Source of the DNA: CAJQLB01 sp905479065
GTDB lineage: Bacteria; Bacteroidota; Bacteroidia; Flavobacteriales; Flavobacteriaceae
Reading direction: 5' to 3'
Assembly: GCA_943846735.1 (NCBI GenBank)
Contig: OX044364.1
Span: forward strand, 186,001-250,000
DNA length: 64,000 nucleotides
Shown: positions 1 to 7,607 of the stretch, piece by piece
Position numbering within the stretch: the first letter of the stretch is position 1
How the letters are laid out: each line of letters starts with the position of its first letter
Program-made: the position numbers and the translations under genes
Notes under the pieces: model-generated
Database searches by the model: none
What the model was told of the DNA's origin: nothing
The model's input: the letters and a program-made list of their open reading frames with translations, nothing else

Positions 1-1
1 A

Positions 2-808
2 GATGCAAAAACTCAAAAAACTCCTGAATTAATGAAACGATTTGGAGAGTTTGTTCATACACTTAGTGGCAAATATATTACAGCTGAGGATGTGGGAATG
101 GAAACGGCTGACATGGATTTAGTACGTAAGGTGACTCCCTATGTCACAGGTATATCTGAGTCTATGGGGGGTGCAGGTAATCCTTCTCCAATCACAGCTT
201 ACGGTGTGTTCATGGGAATGAAAGCTGCGGCAAAATTTAAATTTGGTAGTGATCTTTTAGAGGATAAAGTAATTTATGTGCAAGGTATTGGTCATGTGGG
301 AGAAAGTTTAGTTGAGCACTTAACCAATGAGGGCGCGAAAGTTGTTATTTCAGATATTAATCATGAACGATTGGATCAGGTCAGCACTAAATATGGCGCT
401 TCGATATATACTGGAACTGATATATACTCTGAAAAAATGGATATTTATGCCCCATGTGCTCTTGGAGCAACGATTAATGATGATACTGTGTTCAACATGA
501 AAGCTAAAGTCATTGCTGGTGCCGCAAATAACCAATTAGCTACAGAAGAGAGACATGGTGTTTTGTTGAGAGAAAGAGGCATCGTTTATGCTCCTGATTT
601 CCTTATCAATGCCGGAGGTATTATCAATGTTTACGCCGAACTAGAGGGTTACGACAAGCAAGAAATAATGCGTAAAACAGAAAATATTTATAACACAACT
701 TTAGAAATTTTAGAGACTGCAAATCGTGAAGTATTAACAACAAATCGAGCTGCACTAAATATCGCAAAACAAAGAATAGAAGACCGAAAAAAAGTAAATT
801 TTAAATAA
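2..808 (+). CDS. Leucine/glutamate dehydrogenase family protein, 5'-truncated by window edge
   Basis: NAD-dependent oxidative deaminase of the Glu/Leu/Phe/Val dehydrogenase family, cytoplasmic, probably acting on branched-chain amino acids. The reading frame is open to the window edge (in frame from base 2), so the N-terminal catalytic lysine region lies outside and the ATG at 32 is internal. Visible are the SMGGAGNPSP substrate-loop region and the Rossmann fold, with VQGIGHVG as the dinucleotide loop followed by VVISDIN, whose acidic residue suits NAD. The C-terminal part has GAANNQL and APDFLINAGGIINV, typical of leucine dehydrogenases. The length remaining after the Rossmann start fits that subfamily better than long glutamate dehydrogenases. 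nusB follows after a promoter, so it is probably a separate transcript. Family assignment is firm; substrate is inferred. Confidence 0.9.
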   Translation, partial: DAKTQKTPELMKRFGEFVHTLSGKYITAEDVGMETADMDLVRKVTPYVTGISESMGGAGNPSPITAYGVFMGMKAAAKFKFGSDLLEDKVIYVQGIGHVGESLVEHLTNEGAKVVISDINHERLDQVSTKYGASIYTGTDIYSEKMDIYAPCALGATINDDTVFNMKAKVIAGAANNQLATEERHGVLLRERGIVYAPDFLINAGGIINVYAELEGYDKQEIMRKTENIYNTTLEILETANREVLTTNRAALNIAKQRIEDRKKVNFK

Positions 809-825
809 TCATTTAAAAATAATCT

Positions 826-833
826 TATTTTTG
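826..833 (+). promoter_or_regulatory. Bacteroidota -7 element (TATTTTTG) for nusB
   Basis: TATTTTTG matches the TAnnTTTG -7 consensus and is followed by C. No clear -33 TTG lies 19 bases upstream. The TTG inside this box (831) opens a longer nusB frame in a naive ORF call but cannot be the start of a message that begins downstream of it. Confidence 0.55.
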
Positions 834-884
834 CAGGCGAAAGACACATGTTTTTCGCCTTATTCATTAAAAATGTTCTTTAAT

Positions 885-1829
885 ATGTTGAATAGACGCC
901 ATATTCGTATCAAAGTAATGCAAATTATATACTCCTTTAAAGGTACTGAAAGTGATGATTTGATGAGGTATGATCGTTTTTTACTAAAGAGTATAGACAG
1001 CATGTTAGATTTATATTTTGTACTAATGTCATTAATGATTGAAGTACATAAACAAGCGGAATCTTTTATTGATAAATCTCAACAAAAGCATTTGGCTACG
1101 AAAGAAGACAAGAATCCCAATCGAAAATTTTTAAATAACGAGGTATTGTTACAATTAAAAACCAACGAAACGTTGGTTGATATTATTAAAGATCGTTCTC
1201 TAAATTTTTGGGAGTTGGACAATGAATACGTTGATTTAATTTTTAAAACATTATTGAATAGTGATTTGTATAAAGATTACATGTCTACAAAGACATCAAC
1301 GTTTAAAGAAGATAAGGATTTTGTAGTTGATTTTTTTAAGGAAATAATTGCTCCTAACGATAAACTTTATGACTACCTCGAAGATAAAAACATAACTTGG
1401 GTCGACGACTTACCTGTAGTAAATACAGCACTCGTGAAATTATTACGAAAAAATAAATTAAATGTTTCTAATCAGTATTTTATACCAACCTTACTAAAAG
1501 ATGATGAAGATAAAGACTTCGCGTTAGCTTTGTTAAAGAAAACAATACTCAATCTGAGTCTTTATTCTGAGGAAATTGAAAATAAAACACAAAATTGGGA
1601 TAAAGATAGGATTGCAAATATTGATTTTGTTTTACTTCAAATGGCGATATGTGAATTTCAGAAATTTCCATCGATACCAGTAAAAGTAACAATTAATGAA
1701 TACATTGAAATTGCAAAAGAATACTCAACTCCTAAAAGTAGTATTTTTATTAATGGCGTTTTGGATAAAATTGTGAAAGAATACACTGAGAAAAGAATAT
1801 TAAATAAAGTAGGTAGAGGATTAATGTAA
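885..1829 (+). CDS. nusB: Transcription antitermination protein NusB
   Basis: RNA-binding antitermination factor that works with NusA/NusE at boxA in rRNA leader transcripts. The N-terminus MLNRRHIRIKVMQIIYSF is the classic NusB opening helix. The C-terminal roughly 130 residues form the helical NusB domain, including NWDKDRIANIDFVLLQMAICE and VTINEYIEIAKEYS followed by SSIFINGVLDKI. The protein is about 314 residues, longer than the 140-residue proteobacterial form, because of a helical insertion in the middle; this long form is usual in Bacteroidota. I chose the ATG at 885 because the upstream TTG lies in the promoter box and the residues before 885 do not look like NusB. The DUF1573-yajC genes follow closely, a gene order common in this phylum. 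Confidence 0.93.
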   Translation: MLNRRHIRIKVMQIIYSFKGTESDDLMRYDRFLLKSIDSMLDLYFVLMSLMIEVHKQAESFIDKSQQKHLATKEDKNPNRKFLNNEVLLQLKTNETLVDIIKDRSLNFWELDNEYVDLIFKTLLNSDLYKDYMSTKTSTFKEDKDFVVDFFKEIIAPNDKLYDYLEDKNITWVDDLPVVNTALVKLLRKNKLNVSNQYFIPTLLKDDEDKDFALALLKKTILNLSLYSEEIENKTQNWDKDRIANIDFVLLQMAICEFQKFPSIPVKVTINEYIEIAKEYSTPKSSIFINGVLDKIVKEYTEKRILNKVGRGLM

Positions 1830-1903
1830 TAAATTTTTTAGTACATTTATGCCTTCAAAAAATAAATAATAACCCAACTACTCATATTTAATGAGTCAAA
1901 AAA

Positions 1904-2455
1904 ATGAATGACATGAAAAAATTAATTTTAGGATTATCTGCACTATGTATGATGACCGTTACCTCATGTAAAGAAGATGCAACAACAAAAATCAAATCAG
2001 AAAATGTTACTGAGGCAGCTGATAGAGACGCCGTAAACGTAGATTTCCCGGTATTAGCCTTTGCTGAAACTGAACATGACTTTGGTGAGATTGCAGACGG
2101 AACTCCAGTAGAAACAGTATTTTCTTACACAAATGAAGGAAAAGCTCCATTGGTAATTACAGACATAAAAAGTACTTGTGGTTGTACTGTGCCTAAAGAC
2201 TGGAGTAAAGAGCCTTTAGCTCCAGGCGCATCATCTCAATTTACAGTGAAATTTAACGGAAAAGGCAACGGTGTTACATCCAAAACCATCACAGTCACTT
2301 CAAACACAGAATCTGGATCTGATAAAGTAAAAATAAAAGCGTTTGTGAAAAAGGACGGCAGTACTGCAGTTAATAAAGCGGCATTGCCATCTGGTGCAAC
2401 TCCTGCAGTTAAATCAAGTACACAACCTGGCCATGAAGGTCATAACCATAATTAA
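1904..2455 (+). CDS. DUF1573 domain lipoprotein
   Basis: Exported lipoprotein of the DUF1573 family. The N-terminus is a lipoprotein signal ending VTSC (lipobox cysteine about residue 22). Residues about 55-150 form the DUF1573 beta-sandwich, with the hallmark HDFGEI at its start and the STCGCT cysteine pair. The tail is rich in Ala, Pro and Ser and ends in a His-rich stretch (HEGHNHN) that could bind metal. Starts at 1904 or 1913 (MKK) are both possible; the 1913 start gives the more ordinary signal peptide. It lies between nusB and yajC, only 8 bases before yajC, so it is probably co-transcribed with it. Its function is unknown; the domain is a pilus/ASH-like fold. Confidence 0.85.
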   Translation: MNDMKKLILGLSALCMMTVTSCKEDATTKIKSENVTEAADRDAVNVDFPVLAFAETEHDFGEIADGTPVETVFSYTNEGKAPLVITDIKSTCGCTVPKDWSKEPLAPGASSQFTVKFNGKGNGVTSKTITVTSNTESGSDKVKIKAFVKKDGSTAVNKAALPSGATPAVKSSTQPGHEGHNHN

Positions 2456-2463
2456 TAACTAAT

Positions 2464-2748
2464 ATGGAAGGATTAGGGCAATTTGCACCCTTTATTTTAA
2501 TGTTTGCTGTTGTGTATTTTTTCATGATTGCACCTCAAATGAAACGGGCTAAACAAGAGAAAAAATTTGGTGCCGAATTAAAACGGGGAGATAAAGTTAT
2601 AACTAAGAGTGGGATGCATGGAAAGATATTCGAACTCACGGATTCTGGATGTGTGATTGAAACACAAGCAGGGAAGATAAAATTTGAACGCTCGGCCATC
2701 TCCATGGAAATGAGTAAAAAGCTCAATGCACCACCAAAGAAAAAATAA
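2464..2748 (+). CDS. yajC: Preprotein translocase subunit YajC
   Basis: Accessory subunit of the Sec translocon that associates with SecDF in the inner membrane. The 94-residue protein has one N-terminal membrane segment (about residues 8-23, with FAPFILMFAVVYFFMI), then the conserved PQMKRAKQEKKF and a basic cytoplasmic domain with LKRGDKVITKSGMHGKI, the YajC signature. Length is typical. It is preceded by the DUF1573 lipoprotein and followed directly by a strong hairpin terminator, so this operon ends here. Confidence 0.95.
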   Translation: MEGLGQFAPFILMFAVVYFFMIAPQMKRAKQEKKFGAELKRGDKVITKSGMHGKIFELTDSGCVIETQAGKIKFERSAISMEMSKKLNAPPKKK

Positions 2749-2757
2749 TTGTTATAT

Positions 2758-2786
2758 CAAAAGCAGCTCATTGAGCTGCTTTTTTA
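2758..2786 (+). terminator. Rho-independent terminator after yajC
   Basis: A perfect inverted repeat, AAGCAGCTCA and TGAGCTGCTT (2761-2781), is followed by a T run. It sits between yajC and the convergent pepT. The T run overlaps the last bases of pepT, so it serves mainly the plus strand. Confidence 0.85.
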
Positions 2787-4028
2787 TTGGTTGTATTTTA
2801 CAGCTGTTATCTCGACAATTTTACAAATAACATCAACGGCCTTCACCATGCTTTCAAGTGGTACGTATTCATACCTTCCATGGAAATTGTGTCCCCCTGC
2901 AAAGATATTTGGACATGGTAATCCCATGTAAGATAATTGAGAGCCATCAGTACCACCTCTAATAGGTTTTATTAATGGTTTAATGCCAAGTGTCAGCATT
3001 GCTTCTTCAGCAATATCAACAATATGCATGTTTGGCTCAACTTTTTCCCTCATATTAAAATACTGATCGTTGATTACTATTTCAACTACATTCTTATGAT
3101 ATTTGGTATTCATGTCATGAACAATTTTTTTCATAAGAGCTTTCTTATTCTCAAACTTATTAAAATCATGATCACGAATGATGTATTGTAAATTGGTTTC
3201 TTCAACGTTACCATTCATACTGCACAAATGAAAAAAACCTTGATATCCCTCTGTGTTTTCAGGTGTTTCCTTTCTTGGTAGGGCATTGATGAATTCTGTC
3301 GCATAATACATAGAATTTATCATTTTTTCTTTTGCATATCCTGGATGTACTATTTTGCCATTAAATTTTATAAGAGCTTCAGCAGCATTAAAATTTTCGT
3401 ATTCTAGTTCACCAATTTGACTCCCATCCATAGTGTAGGCCCAATCAGCACCAAACTTTTCAACATCAAATTTGTGAGCGCCTCTTCCTATTTCTTCATC
3501 AGGTGTAAACCCTACTTTAATGGTGCCATGCTTAATTTGTGGATTCTTAATAAGATGTTCCATCGCTGAAATTATTTCAGTGATTCCAGCTTTATCATCA
3601 GCACCGAGAAGTGTTGTGCCGTCAGTAGTAATTAAGGTTTGGCCCTTGTACATCAATAAATCACTAAAATAGTCTGGTGATAAAACAATATTTTGCTCTT
3701 TATTTAGAATGATATCTTGACCATCGTAGTTTTCAATTATTTGAGGCTTGACATTGGCCCCTGTGAAATCTGGGGAGGTATCAAAATGTGAAATAAAACC
3801 TATAATTGGTACTTTATGAGTCACATTACTAGGCAGTGTCGCCATAATATAAGCGTTCTCATCCATAGAGACGTTTGACATTCCAATAGACTTTAGTTCT
3901 TGATATAATTTATTCGCTAATTCCCATTGTTTTGATGTACTCGGTGTAGTGTCACTTGTGGGGTCACTTTCAGTGTCTACAGTGACATAGCTTACAAATC
4001 GATTAAGTAGATGCTTTTTATCAAACAT
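2784..4028 (-). CDS. pepT: Peptidase T (tripeptide aminopeptidase)
   Basis: Cytoplasmic zinc aminopeptidase of family M20B that removes the N-terminal residue of tripeptides. The 414-residue length matches the family. The di-zinc ligands are in place: GFISHFDTSPD (first His/Asp, about residue 81), LLGADDKAGI (bridging Asp), FTPDEEIGRGAHKFD (general base Glu and ligand Glu), YTMDGS, and the C-terminal GGHNFHG. The segment PIRGGTDGSQLS is the usual substrate loop. It is transcribed alone, convergent with yajC and divergent from pyrD. The ATG at 4028 begins directly with the conserved N-terminal helix. Confidence 0.95.
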   Translation of the reverse strand: MFDKKHLLNRFVSYVTVDTESDPTSDTTPSTSKQWELANKLYQELKSIGMSNVSMDENAYIMATLPSNVTHKVPIIGFISHFDTSPDFTGANVKPQIIENYDGQDIILNKEQNIVLSPDYFSDLLMYKGQTLITTDGTTLLGADDKAGITEIISAMEHLIKNPQIKHGTIKVGFTPDEEIGRGAHKFDVEKFGADWAYTMDGSQIGELEYENFNAAEALIKFNGKIVHPGYAKEKMINSMYYATEFINALPRKETPENTEGYQGFFHLCSMNGNVEETNLQYIIRDHDFNKFENKKALMKKIVHDMNTKYHKNVVEIVINDQYFNMREKVEPNMHIVDIAEEAMLTLGIKPLIKPIRGGTDGSQLSYMGLPCPNIFAGGHNFHGRYEYVPLESMVKAVDVICKIVEITAVKYNQ

Positions 4029-4093
4029 GTTTCATGACTTTTTTCAAAAATAATGAACACATTTTTAAGTGACAAGAGTTCAGTTATATACTT

Positions 4094-4122
4094 TTGTATT
4101 AGTACATTTTACCTTATTTTTG
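4094..4122 (+). promoter_or_regulatory. Promoter of pyrD (TTG, 18 bp, TATTTTTG)
   Basis: TTG at 4094-4096 and TATTTTTG at 4115-4122 are separated by 18 bases, a close match to the Bacteroidota -33/-7 consensus. The pyrD ATG lies 17 bases after the -7 box. Confidence 0.7.
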
Positions 4123-4138
4123 CAACCAAATTGTCACT

Positions 4139-5173
4139 ATGTACAAAGCGATTATTAGGCCGATACTCTTTTGCTTTGATCCTGAATGGGTGCATTATTT
4201 TACATTTTCATTAATTCGATTGTTCTCGAAATTTCCAGGGTGTTCAGCTGTTCTTCGAAAAATATATTCTTTTCATGACAAAAAACTAGAAACTCACTTG
4301 TTTGGATTGACGTTCAAGAATCGAGTAGGATTGGCAGCAGGTTTTGATAAAAATGCAGTCCTCTACAACGAATTAGCTAATTTTGGATTTGGATTCATTG
4401 AAATAGGGACAATTACTCCAAAAGCACAAACAGGTAATCCTAAAAAACGATTATTTAGATTAAAAAATGATCAAGGTATTATTAATCGTATGGGGTTTAA
4501 TAACGATGGAATTGAAGCAGCTGTTACACAGTTAAAAAATAGAAAAGGCTCCCTTATTATTGGAGGAAATATTGGTAAAAACACACTTACAGCGCCCGAA
4601 GATTATACAAAAGATTATTTGGAATGTTTCAACGCATTACATCCTTATGTTGATTATTTTGTGCTTAATGTTAGTTGCCCAAATGTAAATAGTCATGCAA
4701 AATTAAATGATCGAGATTACTTAGAAGATTTAGTTAAAACAATACAGAACTCCAATGAAAACTTTAACAAGCAAAAACCCATTTTGTTAAAAATTGCCCC
4801 AGATTTAAATCATGGTCAGCTTGATGAAATTATTGATTTGATGAGTGTCACGAAACTCGATGGAGTCATAGCGAGTAATACCTCTGTTGACAGATCAGAC
4901 TTAAAAGCATCTCAGGATTTATTAACACGGATTGGTCATGGCGGTTTAAGTGGTCAACCCATAAAGGATAAAAGTACTAAAGTAATTCAATATTTATCTG
5001 ACAGGAGCAATAAAGCCTTTCCAATTATTGGTGTAGGAGGGATACATTCAGCGCAAGACGCTCTAGAAAAACTACAAGCAGGTGCTGATTTAATTCAGCT
5101 CTATACAGGATTTATTTACGAGGGACCAAGTCTTATAAGTAAAATTAATAAAGCACTTCTAAAACAAACCTAA
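4139..5173 (+). CDS. pyrD: Dihydroorotate dehydrogenase (quinone), class 2
   Basis: Membrane-associated FMN enzyme oxidising dihydroorotate to orotate with quinone as acceptor, in pyrimidine biosynthesis. The N-terminal amphipathic helices (residues about 1-40, with FDPEWVHYFTFSLIR) are the quinone/membrane module that marks class 2. Then follow the FMN barrel motifs GLAAGFDKNA, FIEIGTITPKAQ, INRMGFNNDG, GGNIGKN and VLNVSCPNV. The serine of NVSCPN is the class 2 catalytic base. GHGGLSGQPIKDKS and IGVGGI complete the phosphate-binding site. Length (344) is standard. Its own promoter lies directly upstream. Confidence 0.97.
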   Translation: MYKAIIRPILFCFDPEWVHYFTFSLIRLFSKFPGCSAVLRKIYSFHDKKLETHLFGLTFKNRVGLAAGFDKNAVLYNELANFGFGFIEIGTITPKAQTGNPKKRLFRLKNDQGIINRMGFNNDGIEAAVTQLKNRKGSLIIGGNIGKNTLTAPEDYTKDYLECFNALHPYVDYFVLNVSCPNVNSHAKLNDRDYLEDLVKTIQNSNENFNKQKPILLKIAPDLNHGQLDEIIDLMSVTKLDGVIASNTSVDRSDLKASQDLLTRIGHGGLSGQPIKDKSTKVIQYLSDRSNKAFPIIGVGGIHSAQDALEKLQAGADLIQLYTGFIYEGPSLISKINKALLKQT

Positions 5174-5210
5174 TAATGAAACGAATAGAAGTTGAAATAG
5201 GCGACTTTGT

Positions 5211-5238
5211 TTAGGTAGTTAAGAAAAGTTTTACCTAA
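5211..5238. promoter_or_regulatory. 28-bp interrupted inverted repeat, copy 1
   Basis: TTAGGTA (5211-5217) and TACCTAA (5232-5238) flank a 14-base AT-rich gap in the pyrD-mvaB intergenic region. A second copy with identical arms, identical gap length and similar interior lies at 50501-50528. There is no T run after it, so it is not an ordinary terminator. It may be an operator or a small repeat; function unknown. Confidence 0.45.
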
Positions 5239-5335
5239 GTTATTTTGACATCAAGCTCTTCATGAAAATTATAAAAAGAATACGTAAGAGGCTATAATTA
5301 ATATTGTATTTTTAACTATTGTCTTATTTAATACC

Positions 5336-6202
5336 ATGATTAATAACGTAAAAATCATAGAATGCCCAAGAGATGCTATGCAAGGTATAAAAAGATTTAT
5401 ACCTACTGAAGATAAAGTGCATTATGTCCAGGCATTATTGAGGGTGGGTTTTGATACCATTGATTTTGGTAGTTTTGTATCTCCGAAAGCCATTCCTCAA
5501 ATGATTGATTCGGCCGAGGTTCTAAGACAGATTGATTTAGAAAATACAGCCAGTAAGTTACTTGCGATTGTCGCTAACACAAGAGGCGCTAGGGAGGCAG
5601 CACAATTTAAAGATATTGATTATTTAGGATATCCTTTTTCTATTTCTGAAAATTTTCAAATGCGTAATACCCACAAAACTATTGCACAATCAATCGTTAT
5701 TCTACAAGATATTTTGAATTTGGCCGCGCAAAAAAATAAAGAGGTTGTGGCTTATTTGTCAATGGGTTTTGGAAATCCTTACGGAGATCCATGGAGTGTA
5801 GATATAGTTGGCGAGTGGACAGAGCGATTAAGTAATATGGGTGTTAAAATTTTGTCATTAAGTGATACTATTGGAACATCGACTCCTGAGATAATTGATT
5901 ATCTTTTTACACATCTTATTCGTCATTACAAGAACATAGAGTTTGGAGCACATTTGCATACTAATCCGCTCACTTGGTATGAGAAAGTTGAGGCAGCTTA
6001 TGCTTCAGGATGTCGTCGCTTTGACGGAGCAATTCAAGGGTTTGGCGGCTGTCCCATGGCCAAAGATGACTTAACGGGAAATATGCCTACCGAAAAACTA
6101 TTATCTTTTTTCACATCAAAAAACACTGCACACCACCTAAATCCTCTAAGCTTTGAAAGTGCTTATAATGAGGCATCTAAGATTTTCCATCAGTATCATT
6201 AA
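5336..6202 (+). CDS. mvaB: Hydroxymethylglutaryl-CoA lyase
   Basis: Cleaves HMG-CoA to acetyl-CoA and acetoacetate at the end of leucine breakdown. It belongs to the HMGL-like TIM-barrel family. The N-terminal VKIIECPRDAMQG carries the catalytic Arg-Asp and Gln of the family's PRDGLQ motif, here in the shortened form common in flavobacteria. FGSFVSPKAIPQM is the second conserved loop, GAHLHTNP holds the metal-binding His pair, and GFGGCPMAKDDLTGN supplies the mobile-loop catalytic cysteine and the final ligand Asn. Length (288) is normal. The 162 bases upstream hold an inverted repeat but no gene. A Fur-like palindrome begins two bases past its stop codon and belongs to the next gene. Confidence 0.93.
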   Translation: MINNVKIIECPRDAMQGIKRFIPTEDKVHYVQALLRVGFDTIDFGSFVSPKAIPQMIDSAEVLRQIDLENTASKLLAIVANTRGAREAAQFKDIDYLGYPFSISENFQMRNTHKTIAQSIVILQDILNLAAQKNKEVVAYLSMGFGNPYGDPWSVDIVGEWTERLSNMGVKILSLSDTIGTSTPEIIDYLFTHLIRHYKNIEFGAHLHTNPLTWYEKVEAAYASGCRRFDGAIQGFGGCPMAKDDLTGNMPTEKLLSFFTSKNTAHHLNPLSFESAYNEASKIFHQYH

Positions 6203-6204
6203 AA

Positions 6205-6227
6205 TTATTTAAAATAATTCTAAATAA
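6205..6227. promoter_or_regulatory. Fur-like palindrome upstream of the porin promoter
   Basis: A 23-base dyad centred on A6216 has 10 of 11 base pairs matched. Its core TTAAAAT-A-ATTCTAA has the 7-1-7 layout seen in Fur-family operators. It ends just before the -33 TTG at 6231. Related dyads are at 6278-6296 and 7581-7595. Regulator identity is inferred. Confidence 0.45.
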
Positions 6228-6230
6228 CAT

Positions 6231-6260
6231 TTGTTTTTTTCATTTTCATGTTTATTTTTG
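6231..6260 (+). promoter_or_regulatory. Promoter of the porin gene (TTG, 19 bp, TATTTTTG)
   Basis: TTG at 6231-6233 and TATTTTTG at 6253-6260 with an exact 19-base spacer, a textbook Bacteroidota promoter. It leaves a leader of about 50 bases before the ATG at 6315, and that leader contains another palindrome. Confidence 0.75.
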
Positions 6261-6277
6261 CAGTGAATTAACTCACT

Positions 6278-6296
6278 ATTTATAATAAGTCTAAAT
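6278..6296. promoter_or_regulatory. Second Fur-like palindrome in the porin leader
   Basis: A 19-base dyad with outer arms ATTTA and TAAAT and 7 of 9 pairs matched around A6287. It lies downstream of the predicted transcription start, a repressor-type position. Confidence 0.35.
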
Positions 6297-6314
6297 TAAA
6301 ATAAATCTAAAATA

Positions 6315-7493
6315 ATGAAAAAATTAATCGTTTTAATAATTTTGGTAATGGTCTCTGTAGTGGATGCACAAACAGCTCAGGATACCATTACATTTGACCC
6401 ACAAAAACAATTGAACGCTGCACAGCGATTGCTCTCTGGTAATTATGGAAAAGCTGTTACATTAGGTGCTTATGGAGAGATGACCTACAACCAACCAGAA
6501 TCAAATAATGGAGAATTAGACGTTCAGCGCTTGGTTTTATTAGTAGGGTATAAGTTTTCTGATCAGGTGCAGTTTGTTACTGAAATTGAATTTGAACATG
6601 TTGAAGAAGTGTATGTTGAGCAAGCGTTTGTAAATTATGCAATAGCACCTAATGTCAGTTTAAGAGGAGGGTTAATGCTCGTTCCAATGGGAATTGTTAA
6701 CGAATTTCATGAACCTACAACATTTAATGGTGTCGAACGACCTGCTGTTGATAATGTTATTGTTCCCACAACTTGGCGAGAAATTGGTTTCGGAGTTACG
6801 GGAAGATCTAATGAATTATCTATAGGATACCAAGCCTACGTGTTCAACGGATTTAAATCAACATCTTTTGGAGGTGATGGTGGTGTTAATGGCTTTCTAA
6901 AAGGATCTAATGGATTGCGAAGTGGTCGTCAAAAAGGAATCAAATCAACAATTGATAGTCCAACGTTGTCCTTAAAAATTGACTACTATGGTATTCCTGG
7001 TTTACGTTTAGGTGTCTCTAGCTACTTTGGAAAAACTCAAGCTGAAGATGACGTAGAGGCAATCGATGGATCTAATATTGGTATTTCGATGTTAGGTCTT
7101 GATGCGCGTTATGCTTTTAGGAGGTTTGCTGCACGAGGACAATATATTCATGCATCATTATCAGATACAGAAAATTACAATGATTTAACTGGTCGTGACT
7201 TGGGATCCGCTTTAAAAGGATGGTACATAGAAACTTCATATAATCTCTTGGCTCAAGAAAAGAGTCAACGTTTATTTGCCTTTGCTCGCTATGAAAAGTA
7301 TGATACTCATGCTGATACAGAAGGTGATTTGCTCCGAAACGATAACTATAATAGGAATGATTTAACGATGGGACTAAGTTATCACATTGCACCTGGTGTT
7401 GTGTTAAAGGGAGATTACCAATTCAGAGATAATGCCAATGCTGATAATGATGTTCAAAACAGATTAAATATGGGAATAGGTGTCTGGTTTTAA
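6315..7493 (+). CDS. Outer membrane porin (phosphate-selective porin O/P-like)
   Basis: Predicted 392-residue outer membrane beta-barrel. A Sec signal peptide (residues 1-18, ending VVDAQ) is followed by a short linker and then alternating amphipathic strands to the C-terminus, which ends in GIGVWF with the terminal Phe of outer membrane barrels. Strand pairs such as GAYGEMTYNQPES, QFVTEIEFEHVEE and VSLRGGLMLVPMGIVNEFHEP resemble the OprO/OprP-like porins of Bacteroidota. The pore substrate cannot be read. It has its own promoter flanked by two Fur-like dyads and is followed by a terminator. The next genes encode an exported flavoprotein and a membrane protein whose promoter carries the same dyad, so a shared iron or redox role is inferred. 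Confidence 0.8.
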   Translation: MKKLIVLIILVMVSVVDAQTAQDTITFDPQKQLNAAQRLLSGNYGKAVTLGAYGEMTYNQPESNNGELDVQRLVLLVGYKFSDQVQFVTEIEFEHVEEVYVEQAFVNYAIAPNVSLRGGLMLVPMGIVNEFHEPTTFNGVERPAVDNVIVPTTWREIGFGVTGRSNELSIGYQAYVFNGFKSTSFGGDGGVNGFLKGSNGLRSGRQKGIKSTIDSPTLSLKIDYYGIPGLRLGVSSYFGKTQAEDDVEAIDGSNIGISMLGLDARYAFRRFAARGQYIHASLSDTENYNDLTGRDLGSALKGWYIETSYNLLAQEKSQRLFAFARYEKYDTHADTEGDLLRNDNYNRNDLTMGLSYHIAPGVVLKGDYQFRDNANADNDVQNRLNMGIGVWF

Positions 7494-7535
7494 AGTAATT
7501 AGCACATGGCTACTAATGCATTGAATTTGTCTTTA

Positions 7536-7573
7536 TAAAGAGGTGAAACAAACGTTGTTTTGCCTCTTTATTA
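7536..7573 (+). terminator. Hairpin terminator after the porin gene
   Basis: AAAGAGG..AAACAA and TTGTTT..CCTCTTT form a long stem around ACG, with two small internal mismatches and a T-rich end. It separates the porin transcript from the FMN-protein operon. Confidence 0.75.
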
Positions 7574-7603
7574 TTGTTATTTAGACTAATTCTAATATAT
7601 TTG
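7574..7603 (+). promoter_or_regulatory. Promoter of the FMN-protein operon with an embedded Fur-like dyad
   Basis: TTG (7574-7576), a 19-base spacer and TATATTTG (7596-7603) form a consensus promoter. The spacer contains TTAGACT-A-ATTCTAA (7581-7595), a 7-1-7 dyad with one mismatch, placed where a bound repressor would block RNA polymerase. The ATG at 7608 is only five bases past the box, so the mRNA may be leaderless. Confidence 0.65.
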
Positions 7604-7607
7604 CACT

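Noticed and set aside
5176..5214. Short ORF (12 codons, MKRIEVEIGDFV) right after pyrD
   Set aside because: Too short to support; no conserved continuation in any frame and the stop lies in the inverted repeat. It may be a gene remnant, but nothing proves it.
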